8,462 bases of DNA from CAZRGV01 sp964599655 (lineage in GTDB: Bacteria; Planctomycetota; Planctomycetia; Isosphaerales; Isosphaeraceae): positions 1 to 8,462 of the forward strand of contig CAZRGV010000208.1 in assembly GCA_964599655.1 (NCBI GenBank), read 5' to 3'. Numbering within the stretch: the stretch's first letter is position 1; every line of letters begins with the position of its first letter. A program made the translations under genes and the position numbers. Shown in pieces: positions 1 through 6,224 of this stretch. The notes under the pieces were generated by a model. It saw only the letters and a list, made by a program, of their open reading frames with translations, had not been told where the DNA came from and did not search any database.

Positions 1-4
1 GTGC

Positions 5-174
5 CACTGGCGGCTTGCCCGCCCGTGTCTTCGATCCGGCTGGGTGCCACTGGCGGCTTGCCCGCCAGTGTCTTCGATCCGCACGCATCCGGCCACTGGC
101 GGGCAAGCCGCCAGTGCCACCCGACGTGTTTTCGATCCGGACGCATCCGGCCACTGGCGGACAAGCCGCCAGTG
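5..174. repeat. Cluster of four palindromic hairpin repeats
   Basis: Four copies of a 9-bp inverted repeat, CACTGGCGG / CCGCCAGTG with a 5-nt loop, lie at 5-27, 48-70, 94-116 and 152-174. Copy 1 has one mismatch in the right arm (CCGCCCGTG). Copies 1 and 2 have the loop CTTGC; copies 3 and 4 have GCAAG or ACAAG, so the second pair lies in the opposite orientation to the first. Shared flanks include TTCGATCCG and GTGCCAC. The spacing (43, 46 and 58 bp) is irregular and the copies are themselves palindromes, which suits a REP-like intergenic element. The region is technically open in two frames, but the encoded peptide is only translated repeat and is not a gene. Confidence 0.85.
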
Positions 175-185
175 CCACCCGACGT
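73..185. repeat. Near-perfect 58-bp tandem duplication within the hairpin cluster
   Basis: Positions 73-127 and 131-185 align over 55 nt with two substitutions (82 C versus 140 G, and 103 G versus 161 A), giving a period of 58 bp. Each unit runs from TTCGATCCG through ACGCATCCGG, one hairpin and CCACCCGACGT. The high identity suggests recent duplication of one repeat unit. Confidence 0.85.
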
Positions 186-189
186 ACCG

Positions 190-246
190 TACCAAGAAAC
201 AAAGAATGAACAGTAAAATCTAACAAAGAGTTAGGATGCTGGATTG
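190..246 (+). promoter_or_regulatory. A-rich leader and possible promoter of the DUF58 operon
   Basis: After the GC-rich repeats the composition switches sharply to A-rich sequence (about 190-232) just before the DUF58 start. TAAAAT at 214-219 matches five of six positions of a sigma70 -10 box, but no good -35 box sits 16-18 bp upstream (TACCAA or ACCAAG at best). AGGA at 233-236 is a plausible ribosome binding site, 10 nt before ATG 247. The composition makes a promoter here likely, but the exact boxes are uncertain. Confidence 0.4.
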
Positions 247-1213
247 ATGATGTGGCCGTTCCGCACACGCAAGTCCGAGCCGTCTGAAACGCGAGCGATG
301 GACGCGTCGACGATCGTTCGTCGCGCGCGTCGGCTGCGGTTCCGGGTCAGGCCCGAGGCGGTCGCGGCCCTTTCGGGGGCGTACCTGGGAGCCCGGCCGG
401 GCACGGGCCTGACCTTTGCCGAGCTTCGGGCCTACGAGCCGGGCGACGACGTGCGGCACCTCGACTGGAATGTGACCGCCCGGCAGGGCCGCCCGTACGT
501 CCGTCGCTACATGGAGGAACGGGCCCTGACCCTCTGGCTGATCGTCGACGTTTCAGCCAGCCTTCGGTTCGGTCCTCCGGGCCGCTCGAAGGCCGACCGG
601 GCCGCTCAGGCGGCGGCCCTGCTGGCGGCGGCGGCCATCCAGAACGGCGACCACGCCGGCCTGGTCCTGGTCAGCGACCGGATCGAGGCCGAGGTTGTCC
701 CCGGCGGCGGCCCGAGGCACCTCTCCCGCCTGCTGCGGACCCTGATCGCCGCCCCGTCGACCTCGCAACGAACCAACCTCTCGCTCGGTCTGACCCGCCT
801 GAGACGCTCGGCGCGTCGGGCGCTGGTCGTGGCCCTCGGCGACTTCCTCGACCCCGAGCCGCTGCCCGCCTGGCGGGCCGTCGCGCGCCGTCACGAGGTC
901 ATGGCGATCCGCCTGGTCGAGCCGCTCGAGGAAACCCTGCCGCCGGCCGGCCTGATCGCGCTGCAAGACGCCGAGTCCGGCACCCGGCGGGTCGTCGATA
1001 CCGGCTCGAAGCGCGTCCGGTCGGCCTACGCCCGAGCCGCCCGCGAGCGCCGCGAGGCGTTNNNNNNNNNNNNNNNNNNNNNNNNNNNNNNNNNNNNNNN
1101 NNNNNNNNNATACGGGTGTGAGTGGAATCGACATCTCAACATCCGCAGATCCTCTGACTCCATTGCTCCGAACGTTTCAGGGCCGGGCCGCGCGCCGGAG
1201 TGTCTCGCGATGA
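247..1213 (+). CDS. DUF58 domain-containing protein (interrupted by an assembly gap)
   Basis: DUF58 proteins are cytoplasmic, with a von Willebrand A-like fold. They usually occur beside MoxR ATPases and Bat-type membrane proteins, and their molecular role is poorly defined. Visible features: a basic N-terminal segment (about residues 25-38), the DUF58 signature YEPGDDVRHLDWNVTAR at about 63-79, then VDVSAS at about 100-105, a MIDAS-like DxSxS, and a following alpha/beta region. The upstream frame enters the Ns at 1062. After the gap the family-like C-terminus GVSGIDISTSADPLTPLLRT is read from 1112 and ends at TGA 1211-1213. This fits other DUF58 proteins, which end in a GVD-x-STD-x-P-LL-x-FF-like stretch. 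The true missing length must therefore be 2 mod 3, so 48 Ns is not the real size. I chose ATG 247 (AGGA 10 nt upstream); TTG 244, ATG 250 and ATG 298 are alternatives. The stop overlaps the next start as ATGA. Confidence 0.85.
1062..1109. other. Assembly gap (48 Ns)
   Basis: The run of 48 Ns lies inside the DUF58 gene. Because its length is a multiple of three and no stop follows in that frame, one false open frame of about 500 codons spans the gap and fuses DUF58 to the next protein. Reading-frame logic shows that the true insert is 2 mod 3 in length. Confidence 0.97.
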
Positions 1214-1749
1214 TCGAACTGGCGGTCAGGAGCGGGCCCGTGACGCTGCCGCCGCGCCCGAACCTCGGTCCCGAGCCCTGGCCCGAGTCGGTCTCGACGG
1301 TGCCGCCGGCCGTACTGTTGGCGGTGGCCCTTGGGGTCCTGGCTCTCCTGGGCCTGGGCCTCTTCTGGCGACGGGGACGGAGCCGGCCCGCGGCTTCCGT
1401 GCCGGCTTCGTCCGAGCCCGAGCCAAAGCCCGAGCCCGAGCCGACGTCCCTCTCGCCGCGCGATCGACTGATCCGCGCCGCCCGATCGGCCCGCGACCTG
1501 CTGGCCGATCGGTTCGGCGAGACCTGGGCGGCCAAAACGACCGAGGAGCTCGCCGACGAGGCAAGCCTGGCCGAATGGCTCGGCCCGTCGCGGACCGAGG
1601 CCCTCTTCCGGCTCTTGAAACAGGCCGACCGGGCCAAGTTCGCCGGGTCGGTCCCCGGTCAGGGCGAGGCCGAGTCCGACGACTGGGACGCCTGGGTCGC
1701 CGGGTTGTCGGCCCTGGCGGGCCCGACCTCAAGAATCAAAGGACGATGA
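1210..1749 (+). CDS. Single-pass membrane protein, BatD/DUF4381-like, partner of DUF58
   Basis: 179 aa. A short N-terminal segment (about 1-32, proline-rich) is followed by one hydrophobic helix at about 33-51 (PAVLLAVALGVLALLGLGLF) and the basic stop-transfer WRRGRSR. An EPEPKPEPEP spacer comes next, then a helical C-terminal domain (about 80-175) with SPRDRLIRAARSARDLLADR, TTEELADE and a FRLLKQADRAKFAG stretch. This order, and the final ADxAKFAG-type motif, resemble the cytoplasmic tail of BatD and DUF4381 proteins found beside DUF58 in MoxR-associated operons. The start ATG 1210 has GGAG at 1197-1200, 9 nt upstream, and overlaps the DUF58 stop as ATGA, so translational coupling is likely. 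The last 91 nt overlap the convergent EEP gene. The family assignment comes from layout and motif resemblance and is moderately sure; that the gene is real is well supported. Confidence 0.75.
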   Translation: MIELAVRSGPVTLPPRPNLGPEPWPESVSTVPPAVLLAVALGVLALLGLGLFWRRGRSRPAASVPASSEPEPKPEPEPTSLSPRDRLIRAARSARDLLADRFGETWAAKTTEELADEASLAEWLGPSRTEALFRLLKQADRAKFAGSVPGQGEAESDDWDAWVAGLSALAGPTSRIKGR

Positions 1750-2696
1750 TCGGAGCCGATGTCGGGTCCCAGGCGGCGGTCGATCACGGCCAGGTCGTCC
1801 GAGACGAACCCGTGGTCGATGGGAATCCGCAGCGGCGACCAGGTTGGCCAGCTCGGCTGGATGCCGAAGCCGAGCCGCGAGTCCCGCAGGCCCGAGATCC
1901 GCAGGAAGTCGCCAAAGTACGGTGATCCATCGGTCGTGTTCATATCACCAACGACGATGCGTGAGCCTCCCGCGCGGGCGATCCGTTCCGCCAGGGCGTC
2001 GAGTTCAGTGATCCCGAGGTTCAGCCCGCGCCGCAGGAACGGGTTGGCCGGATGGACCAGCCAGAGCCGGCAAGGCAGGCCGCCGAGGTCGATGGTGACC
2101 TGAAGGAACGGCCAGCCGTCGGGCGACGGCACGTCCAGGAGCACCGGGTCGAGGGGTTTCTTCCGGAGCCAGAGGGCCAGCCCTCGTCCGCCCGCGGGCA
2201 GCTCGAAGTGGTAGGGATAGTCGCGGCGGGCCATCTCGAGGTCGGCCAGCCAGTTGTGCGTGACCTCGACCAGGCCCGCGACGTCGGGCTGTTCGCGGCG
2301 GATCAGCCGGGCGATCCGCTCGTGGTCGTCGTTGGAGGAGAGCACGTTGGCCATCAAGATCCGCAGCCGGCCGGTGGCGTTCGGGTCGGCGGGCACGGGA
2401 TTCGGGCCGTAGAACTGGATCAGGGGCCAGGCCTGGCAGACCGCCAGCACGGCCAGGGCCGCCGCAGCCCGGCGGCGCTGGCGGATCAGCACGGCCAGGG
2501 CCAGCGCGGTGGCTCCGAGCGCCGGAACCTGGAAGTGGGTGAGCAGGTCGGCCCGCCAGTCCCATCGCGCGGCCAGCACGGCGGCTGGATGGATCAGGGC
2601 GATCAGGGCCGGCAGCCAGGTCAGGGCGCGTCGCCAGAGAGGCCGGCGAGGGGCGATGGGGCTTGGGTCGGACTCAATCGTTGGGATCGGAGACAT
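1659..2696 (-). CDS. Membrane-anchored endonuclease/exonuclease/phosphatase (EEP) family protein
   Basis: 345 aa from ATG 2696. Three hydrophobic helices lie at about 23-43, 55-72 and 77-97. An EEP (DNase I/AP-endonuclease-like) domain follows from about 110, probably outside the cytoplasmic membrane. The conserved metal and catalytic positions are all present: N117 in ILMANVLS, E144 in GLVEV, D251/N253 in VVGDMNTT, D294/H295 in PIDHGFVS, and D316/H317 in GSDHRPL. The substrate (phosphodiester, nucleic acid, lipid or sugar phosphate) cannot be read from the sequence. A GTG at 2738 would add 14 proline-rich residues; its GAGGG lies only 3 nt upstream, so I prefer the ATG, but this is not settled. 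It is the last gene of the minus-strand cluster, 75 bp (33 bp with the GTG) after its neighbour. Its C-terminus, including catalytic H317, is antisense to the end of the plus-strand membrane gene. No terminator is visible. Confidence 0.87.
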   Translation of the reverse strand: MSPIPTIESDPSPIAPRRPLWRRALTWLPALIALIHPAAVLAARWDWRADLLTHFQVPALGATALALAVLIRQRRRAAAALAVLAVCQAWPLIQFYGPNPVPADPNATGRLRILMANVLSSNDDHERIARLIRREQPDVAGLVEVTHNWLADLEMARRDYPYHFELPAGGRGLALWLRKKPLDPVLLDVPSPDGWPFLQVTIDLGGLPCRLWLVHPANPFLRRGLNLGITELDALAERIARAGGSRIVVGDMNTTDGSPYFGDFLRISGLRDSRLGFGIQPSWPTWSPLRIPIDHGFVSDDLAVIDRRLGPDIGSDHRPLILEVGPARADNPATQASQSSDSASP

Positions 2697-2771
2697 CGCC
2701 GGAGATCGCGGGCCTTGAGAGGGGGCCGGGCCGTCCACCGGCCCTCGACGCGTCGCGTTGGCCGAGTCATT

Positions 2772-4025
2772 CTAACGAAGGATCTGATCCGGCTCGATCG
2801 AAACTCCGATCACGGCGGTCTGGTTCGCTCCGGTCCGCAGCTTGACCCGCCAGGTCATCGGCGGCTCGAGCCTATCGAGGGCCCCGGCCTCGCTGACGAC
2901 GACGACCTCGCGTTGCTGGCCGGGCTCGAGCTTGGGGAACTCCTGGCCGACGATGGCCCACTCGCTCTCGATGGCCAGGGGGTAGGTGAAGACCGGCTGG
3001 TCGCTTTTCGAGGCGATCACGCTGGCGGGGGAGCCGCGGTCGGGCTGCCGGACGAAGGCTGGTTCGAGTGGCACGAAGGCTGTGTCGGGCGAGACGTTCT
3101 TGACTCGGAGCCGCAGCTTCAGGGCCTTTTCGCCCCCTTCGCGGCGTCCCGGGCCGGCGACCGACCGGAGCTCGACCCGATCCAAGCGGACCTCCAGGGG
3201 CGTCAGTTCCAGGTTCCCGAGGTGGAGCGTCTGGCCAATCGTCGCGAGCCGATCCTCGGGAATCGCCGGCAGTTCGGCCAGGAACTTCGCGCCACCGCCC
3301 GCCTCGAGCTCGGGACGGCTATCGACGGGAAGCGTGGGCGGGCCGACCTCGCCCCGGATCCCACGGCCCGTCCAGACCACCCAGAACAGGGCCAGCGTCA
3401 CCGCACTGGCGTAGCTGGCCAGCAAGACCATGGGCCAGGATAGACCCGTGACCTCCTCCTCGTCGAGTTCTTCCTGATCCGAGGCTTGAGCAGGGGTGGT
3501 CGCCGTCGATGGACTCGCGGCGGTGGCGTCCGGCGGAAGGTCCCGTCCGGGCAGGCGTTCCGGTACAGGTTCCAATGCGGCGTCTGGGGCGGGCTCTCGA
3601 CGTTCGGCCGCCGGGATCGCGGCCGTGGCGCCTTCGTCTCGAACATGCGAACCGTTCGAGCCGACCAGCGCGGCCAGGAACGGGTCGCGACCGGGTTTGT
3701 CCCCCGCGGCGTCGGGCGGAGTCGAGGCCTCTTCGACCAGCACGGCCCGCTCCGTCGACGACGAGGTAAACAACGCGTCACCGGCCACGAAGACCTCGAC
3801 CACCTCGTCCGACGTGGGGCTGGCGAACAGCACGTTGGCCGAGTCTCCCGTGGGCAGCGCGGGCTCTGGCTCGGGGCTGTCCTGGGCCAGGGTCGCGGGA
3901 AGGACCGTCTCGAGCGTGGGCGAGACCTCCACCGAGCCCCCCGCCAGCTCGGGCTCGATCACCTCGTTCGTCCCCTCCAGCGGTACGGCGGAGCCACAAT
4001 GCGGGCAGACGACTTCTCGGGGCAT
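2772..4025 (-). CDS. Unknown membrane protein with an N-terminal CxxC half zinc ribbon
   Basis: 417 aa, not recognised as a named family. The N-terminus has VCPHCGSAVPLEG (C7, C10), which looks like one knuckle of a zinc ribbon; the second CxxC is absent. Residues 20-195 are low-complexity, acidic, proline- and alanine-rich linker, ending in the acidic EELDEEEV. One transmembrane helix follows at about 198-218 (MVLLASYASAVTLALFWVVW). Residues about 265-417 form a beta-rich domain (LELTPLEVRLDRVELRSV, LKLRLRVKNVSPDTAFVPLE) that resembles the beta-sandwich DUF4352-type domains, a weak similarity judged by eye. A likely topology is a cytoplasmic ribbon and an external beta domain. ATG 4025 has GGAG about 10 nt upstream. 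It lies 36 bp after bioD and shares the strand with the cluster, so it is probably co-transcribed, with no obvious link to biotin. Confidence 0.8.
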   Translation of the reverse strand: MPREVVCPHCGSAVPLEGTNEVIEPELAGGSVEVSPTLETVLPATLAQDSPEPEPALPTGDSANVLFASPTSDEVVEVFVAGDALFTSSSTERAVLVEEASTPPDAAGDKPGRDPFLAALVGSNGSHVRDEGATAAIPAAERREPAPDAALEPVPERLPGRDLPPDATAASPSTATTPAQASDQEELDEEEVTGLSWPMVLLASYASAVTLALFWVVWTGRGIRGEVGPPTLPVDSRPELEAGGGAKFLAELPAIPEDRLATIGQTLHLGNLELTPLEVRLDRVELRSVAGPGRREGGEKALKLRLRVKNVSPDTAFVPLEPAFVRQPDRGSPASVIASKSDQPVFTYPLAIESEWAIVGQEFPKLEPGQQREVVVVSEAGALDRLEPPMTWRVKLRTGANQTAVIGVSIEPDQILR

Positions 4026-4061
4026 CGAGGTCGTACTCCAGAGTCGAGAGGGTTCCCCGGC

Positions 4062-4785
4062 TCAAAGCACCGCGAGCCGAGGTGAGCAGGCCCTTTCATA
4101 CCAGTCTACGTTATCGAGCCCCTCGTACAACATGGTCACATCCATCCGATGCTCCAAAACGGCAAGAATGGCCACTCCATCCAGCCGCCGGGCCAGCTCG
4201 ATCGGATTGGTCGCCTCGGCTCTCGGGTCCAGCGTCGGCTCGGCGCCATTCAGCACGATGCCGGCCAGCCTCAGGCCCCGTCGCCGCGCCGCTTCAATCG
4301 GTATGATTGAGCGTTCCCAGGCCACGGCGGGCCACCACGAGCAGCGGATAGTCCAGCGCCACGGCCAGGTCGGCGACCGTCGTTCGCTCGGCCAGCGGGC
4401 AGAGCAGGCCGCCGACTCCCTCCACGACCATCAGCTCGGCCCGATCCGACCACCAGGCCAGGGCCTCTCGGACCGTGTCGAGCACCCGCGACATCTCCAA
4501 GGGCCGGCCTTCCTCGATCCGAGCCGCGACCGGCGGGGCCAGCGGCGGCTCGAAGATCAAAGGGGCCACTCGCTCCCGAGGCACGTTCCCACCGACGGCC
4601 GCGATCAAGGCCTCGGCGTCCTCGGATCGCCAGCCGGCGGCCTCGCGGACTGCGCCGGTGGCCACGGGCTTGAGCACGCCGACCCGACGCCCCTGGCCCG
4701 TCAAAACCCGGGCGATGGCCGACGCCACCGCGGTCTTGCCGACGCCGGTGTCGGTCCCCACCACGAACAAACCCGGCAGGCTCAA
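4062..4785 (-). pseudogene. bioD: Dethiobiotin synthetase BioD, broken by a frameshift
   Basis: BioD is the cytoplasmic ATP-dependent enzyme that closes the ureido ring of 7,8-diaminopelargonate with CO2 to give dethiobiotin. The first frame (4785 to stop 4294-4296, 163 residues) has the P-loop GTDTGVGKT (about 10-18), LKPVATG (38-44), SEDAEAL, the LAPPVAA stretch, VEGVGGLL (121-128) and VARRGLGTLNH. It then reads TD-stop. The rest continues in another frame from about 4298 to stop 4062: IEAARRRGLRLAGIVLN and a normal C-terminus. In E. coli BioD 14 residues separate NH from LAG; here 11 plus one base remain, so 8 bp appear to be missing near 4299-4302. Either the gene is a recent pseudogene or the draft sequence has an error. 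The start is TTG 4785, overlapping the bioA stop (TTGA) with a strong GGAAGGG 8 nt upstream. Confidence 0.88.
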
Positions 4786-6152
4786 GGCGCTGACCCTTCC
4801 GTCACTTCGGCCACGCAACGGTCGATCACGTCGAGCATCCGGTCGAGCTCCGGCAGCGTGATCGACAAGGGTGGCATGATCACAATCACATCGGCCAGCG
4901 GCCGGATCAGGAGGCCGAGTTTGCGTGCACGAGCACACACTTTTGCACCCATTTGTTCCGACCAGGGATACGCGGCCTTCGTGGTCCGGTCGGCGACCAG
5001 CTCGATGCCGGCGATCAGGCCGCTCTGTCGGACGTCTCCCACGTGCGGCCGCCGGGCCAGGTCGGCCAGCCGCTGCCTCAGCCGCTCGACCTTGGGCGGC
5101 ATCGCGTCCAGAGTACGCTCCTCGTCGAAGACCCGCAAGCTGGCCAGCGCCACGGCCGCTCCGAGCGGATTGCCGCCATAAGTGTGGCCATGCATGAAGG
5201 TTTTGCCTTCGGCGGCGGTGGCGAAGAACGCCGAGTAGACCTGCTCGGTCGTCAGGGTCGCGGCCAAGGGGAGATAGCCGCCGGTCAAACCTTTGGCCAG
5301 GCAGAGGAAGTCAGGCGTGACCCCTTCCCGCTCGCAGGCGAACAGGGTTCCGGTGCGGCCGAAGCCGACGGCGACCTCGTCGGCGATCAGAAGCGTCTTA
5401 TGCGTTTGCGTGATGTCTCTCAGCCGTCTCAAGTAGCCCTCGGGATGGACGATCATGCCGGCGGCCCCTTGCACCAGGGGTTCGACGACGACGGCCGCGA
5501 CCTCGCCGGGGTGGGCCTCCAGCAGGCGATCCACCTCGTCGAGGCAGGCGATGCCGCACTCGGGCCTTTCCAGGCCGAGCGGGCAGCGGTAGCAATACGG
5601 CGCGGGGGCCCTCAGGACCGGGAACAAAAGCGGGGCGAACATGGCGTGGAACCGGCCGACGCCGCCGAGGCTCACGTCGCCGATCGTGTCGCCGTGGTAG
5701 GCGGCGTCGAGGGCCAGGAACCGGGTTCGAGCGGGCTCGGGCGGGTCGGTCTGCCGCCAGTACTGGAAGGCCATCTTGAGGGCGACCTCGACGGCCGTGG
5801 CCCCGTCATCGGAGAAGAAGACCCGGGTCAGGCCCTCGGGGGCCCGCTCGACAAGCTGGCGGGCCAGCTCGATGGCCGGCGGGTGGCTGACCCCCAGCAG
5901 GGTGGAATGGGCGATCCGGTCGAGCTGATCGCGAATCGCCTCGTCGAGCCTGGGGTGGCGATGGCCGTGAACGTTGCACCAGAGCGAGCTGACGCCGTCG
6001 AGATACCGGTTGCCCTCGGTGTCGATGAGGACGTTCCCCTCACCACGTTCAATGAGGAGCGGATCGCTCGCCGCCCAGTCGGCCTGAGGGGTGAACGGGT
6101 GCCAGAGGTGGGCCCTGTCCCAGGCCCGCAACGTCTCGACCGAGAAGGGCAT
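4782..6152 (-). CDS. bioA: Adenosylmethionine/lysine-8-amino-7-oxononanoate aminotransferase BioA
   Basis: 456 aa, class III PLP-dependent aminotransferase that converts KAPA to DAPA in biotin synthesis. Visible: HLWHPFTP (15-22) near the N-terminus, SSLWCNVHGHRHP (55-67), SDDGATAVEVALKMAFQYW (114-132), AAYHGDTIGDVS (150-161), IADEVAVGFGRTG (256-268, D258 binding the PLP ring nitrogen), the Schiff-base lysine K287 in LAKGLTGGYLP, HGHTYGGNPLG (321-331) and RPLADVIVIMPPL (417-429). A four-cysteine stretch, CYRCPLGLERPECGIAC (187-203), is present. Several of these blocks match the B. subtilis enzyme, which uses lysine, better than E. coli BioA, which uses SAM, so the amino donor is open. ATG 6152 gives the usual family N-terminus (MPFSVETLRAWDRAHLWHPF). 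ATG 6212 would add 20 atypical residues. Neither start has a clear ribosome binding site. The gene overlaps bioD by 4 nt. Confidence 0.94.
   Translation of the reverse strand: MPFSVETLRAWDRAHLWHPFTPQADWAASDPLLIERGEGNVLIDTEGNRYLDGVSSLWCNVHGHRHPRLDEAIRDQLDRIAHSTLLGVSHPPAIELARQLVERAPEGLTRVFFSDDGATAVEVALKMAFQYWRQTDPPEPARTRFLALDAAYHGDTIGDVSLGGVGRFHAMFAPLLFPVLRAPAPYCYRCPLGLERPECGIACLDEVDRLLEAHPGEVAAVVVEPLVQGAAGMIVHPEGYLRRLRDITQTHKTLLIADEVAVGFGRTGTLFACEREGVTPDFLCLAKGLTGGYLPLAATLTTEQVYSAFFATAAEGKTFMHGHTYGGNPLGAAVALASLRVFDEERTLDAMPPKVERLRQRLADLARRPHVGDVRQSGLIAGIELVADRTTKAAYPWSEQMGAKVCARARKLGLLIRPLADVIVIMPPLSITLPELDRMLDVIDRCVAEVTEGSAP
4794..4800 (-). promoter_or_regulatory. Ribosome binding site deciding the TTG start of bioD
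   Basis: On the minus strand GGAAGGG sits 8 nt before TTG 4785. No ATG or GTG in the bioD frame is as close to the conserved N-terminal strand (LFVVGTDTGVGKT). The site lies inside the last codons of bioA, and TTG overlaps the bioA TGA, so bioD is probably translated by ribosomes finishing bioA. Confidence 0.7.
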
Positions 6153-6165
6153 GAGCCGGTCACAA

Positions 6166-6183
6166 ACCTCGCGTCGGCGAGGT
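6166..6183 (-). promoter_or_regulatory. Small stem-loop before the bioA start
   Basis: A 7-bp inverted repeat, ACCTCGC / GCGAGGT with a 4-nt loop, ends 13 nt before ATG 6152 on the minus strand. Its 3' arm contains GAGG, the only Shine-Dalgarno-like tetramer nearby, so folding could mask it. If the longer ATG 6212 start is used, the hairpin is coding and probably meaningless. Confidence 0.3.
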
Positions 6184-6224
6184 GTCGAAGGATGATGTGA
6201 GGATGAAATCATGCGCTGGGCTGA

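Noticed and set aside
5..174. CRISPR array
   Set aside because: The repeats are self-palindromic, lie in both orientations and have irregular spacing with related flanks instead of unique spacers.
1..216. Small open frames on the plus strand across the left-end repeats
   Set aside because: The peptide is a translation of the palindromic repeats, with no family features and no ribosome site.
247..1749. One roughly 500-residue DUF58-membrane fusion protein
   Set aside because: It exists only because 48 Ns happen to be a multiple of three. The frame at 1112-1213 gives the proper DUF58 ending and an ATGA overlap with a second gene that has its own ribosome site.
2739..2771. Terminator or regulatory palindrome (CGACGCGTCG at 2746-2755) between the unknown membrane gene and the EEP gene
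   Set aside because: A 10-bp palindrome with no loop and no T-run is expected by chance in such GC-rich sequence.
4285..4310. Programmed +1 frameshift in bioD at GAT-TGA, similar to prfB
   Set aside because: A +1 slip would restore the frame but leave the protein three residues short in a conserved region, and there is no upstream stimulatory Shine-Dalgarno site. A deletion or sequence error is simpler.
2052..6200. Long plus-strand open frames opposite the minus-strand genes (for example 2052-3443, 3496-5181, 4953-6200)
   Set aside because: They are antisense to genes with clear motifs (EEP, BioD, BioA) and are open because of high-GC codon bias. They show no recognisable domains.
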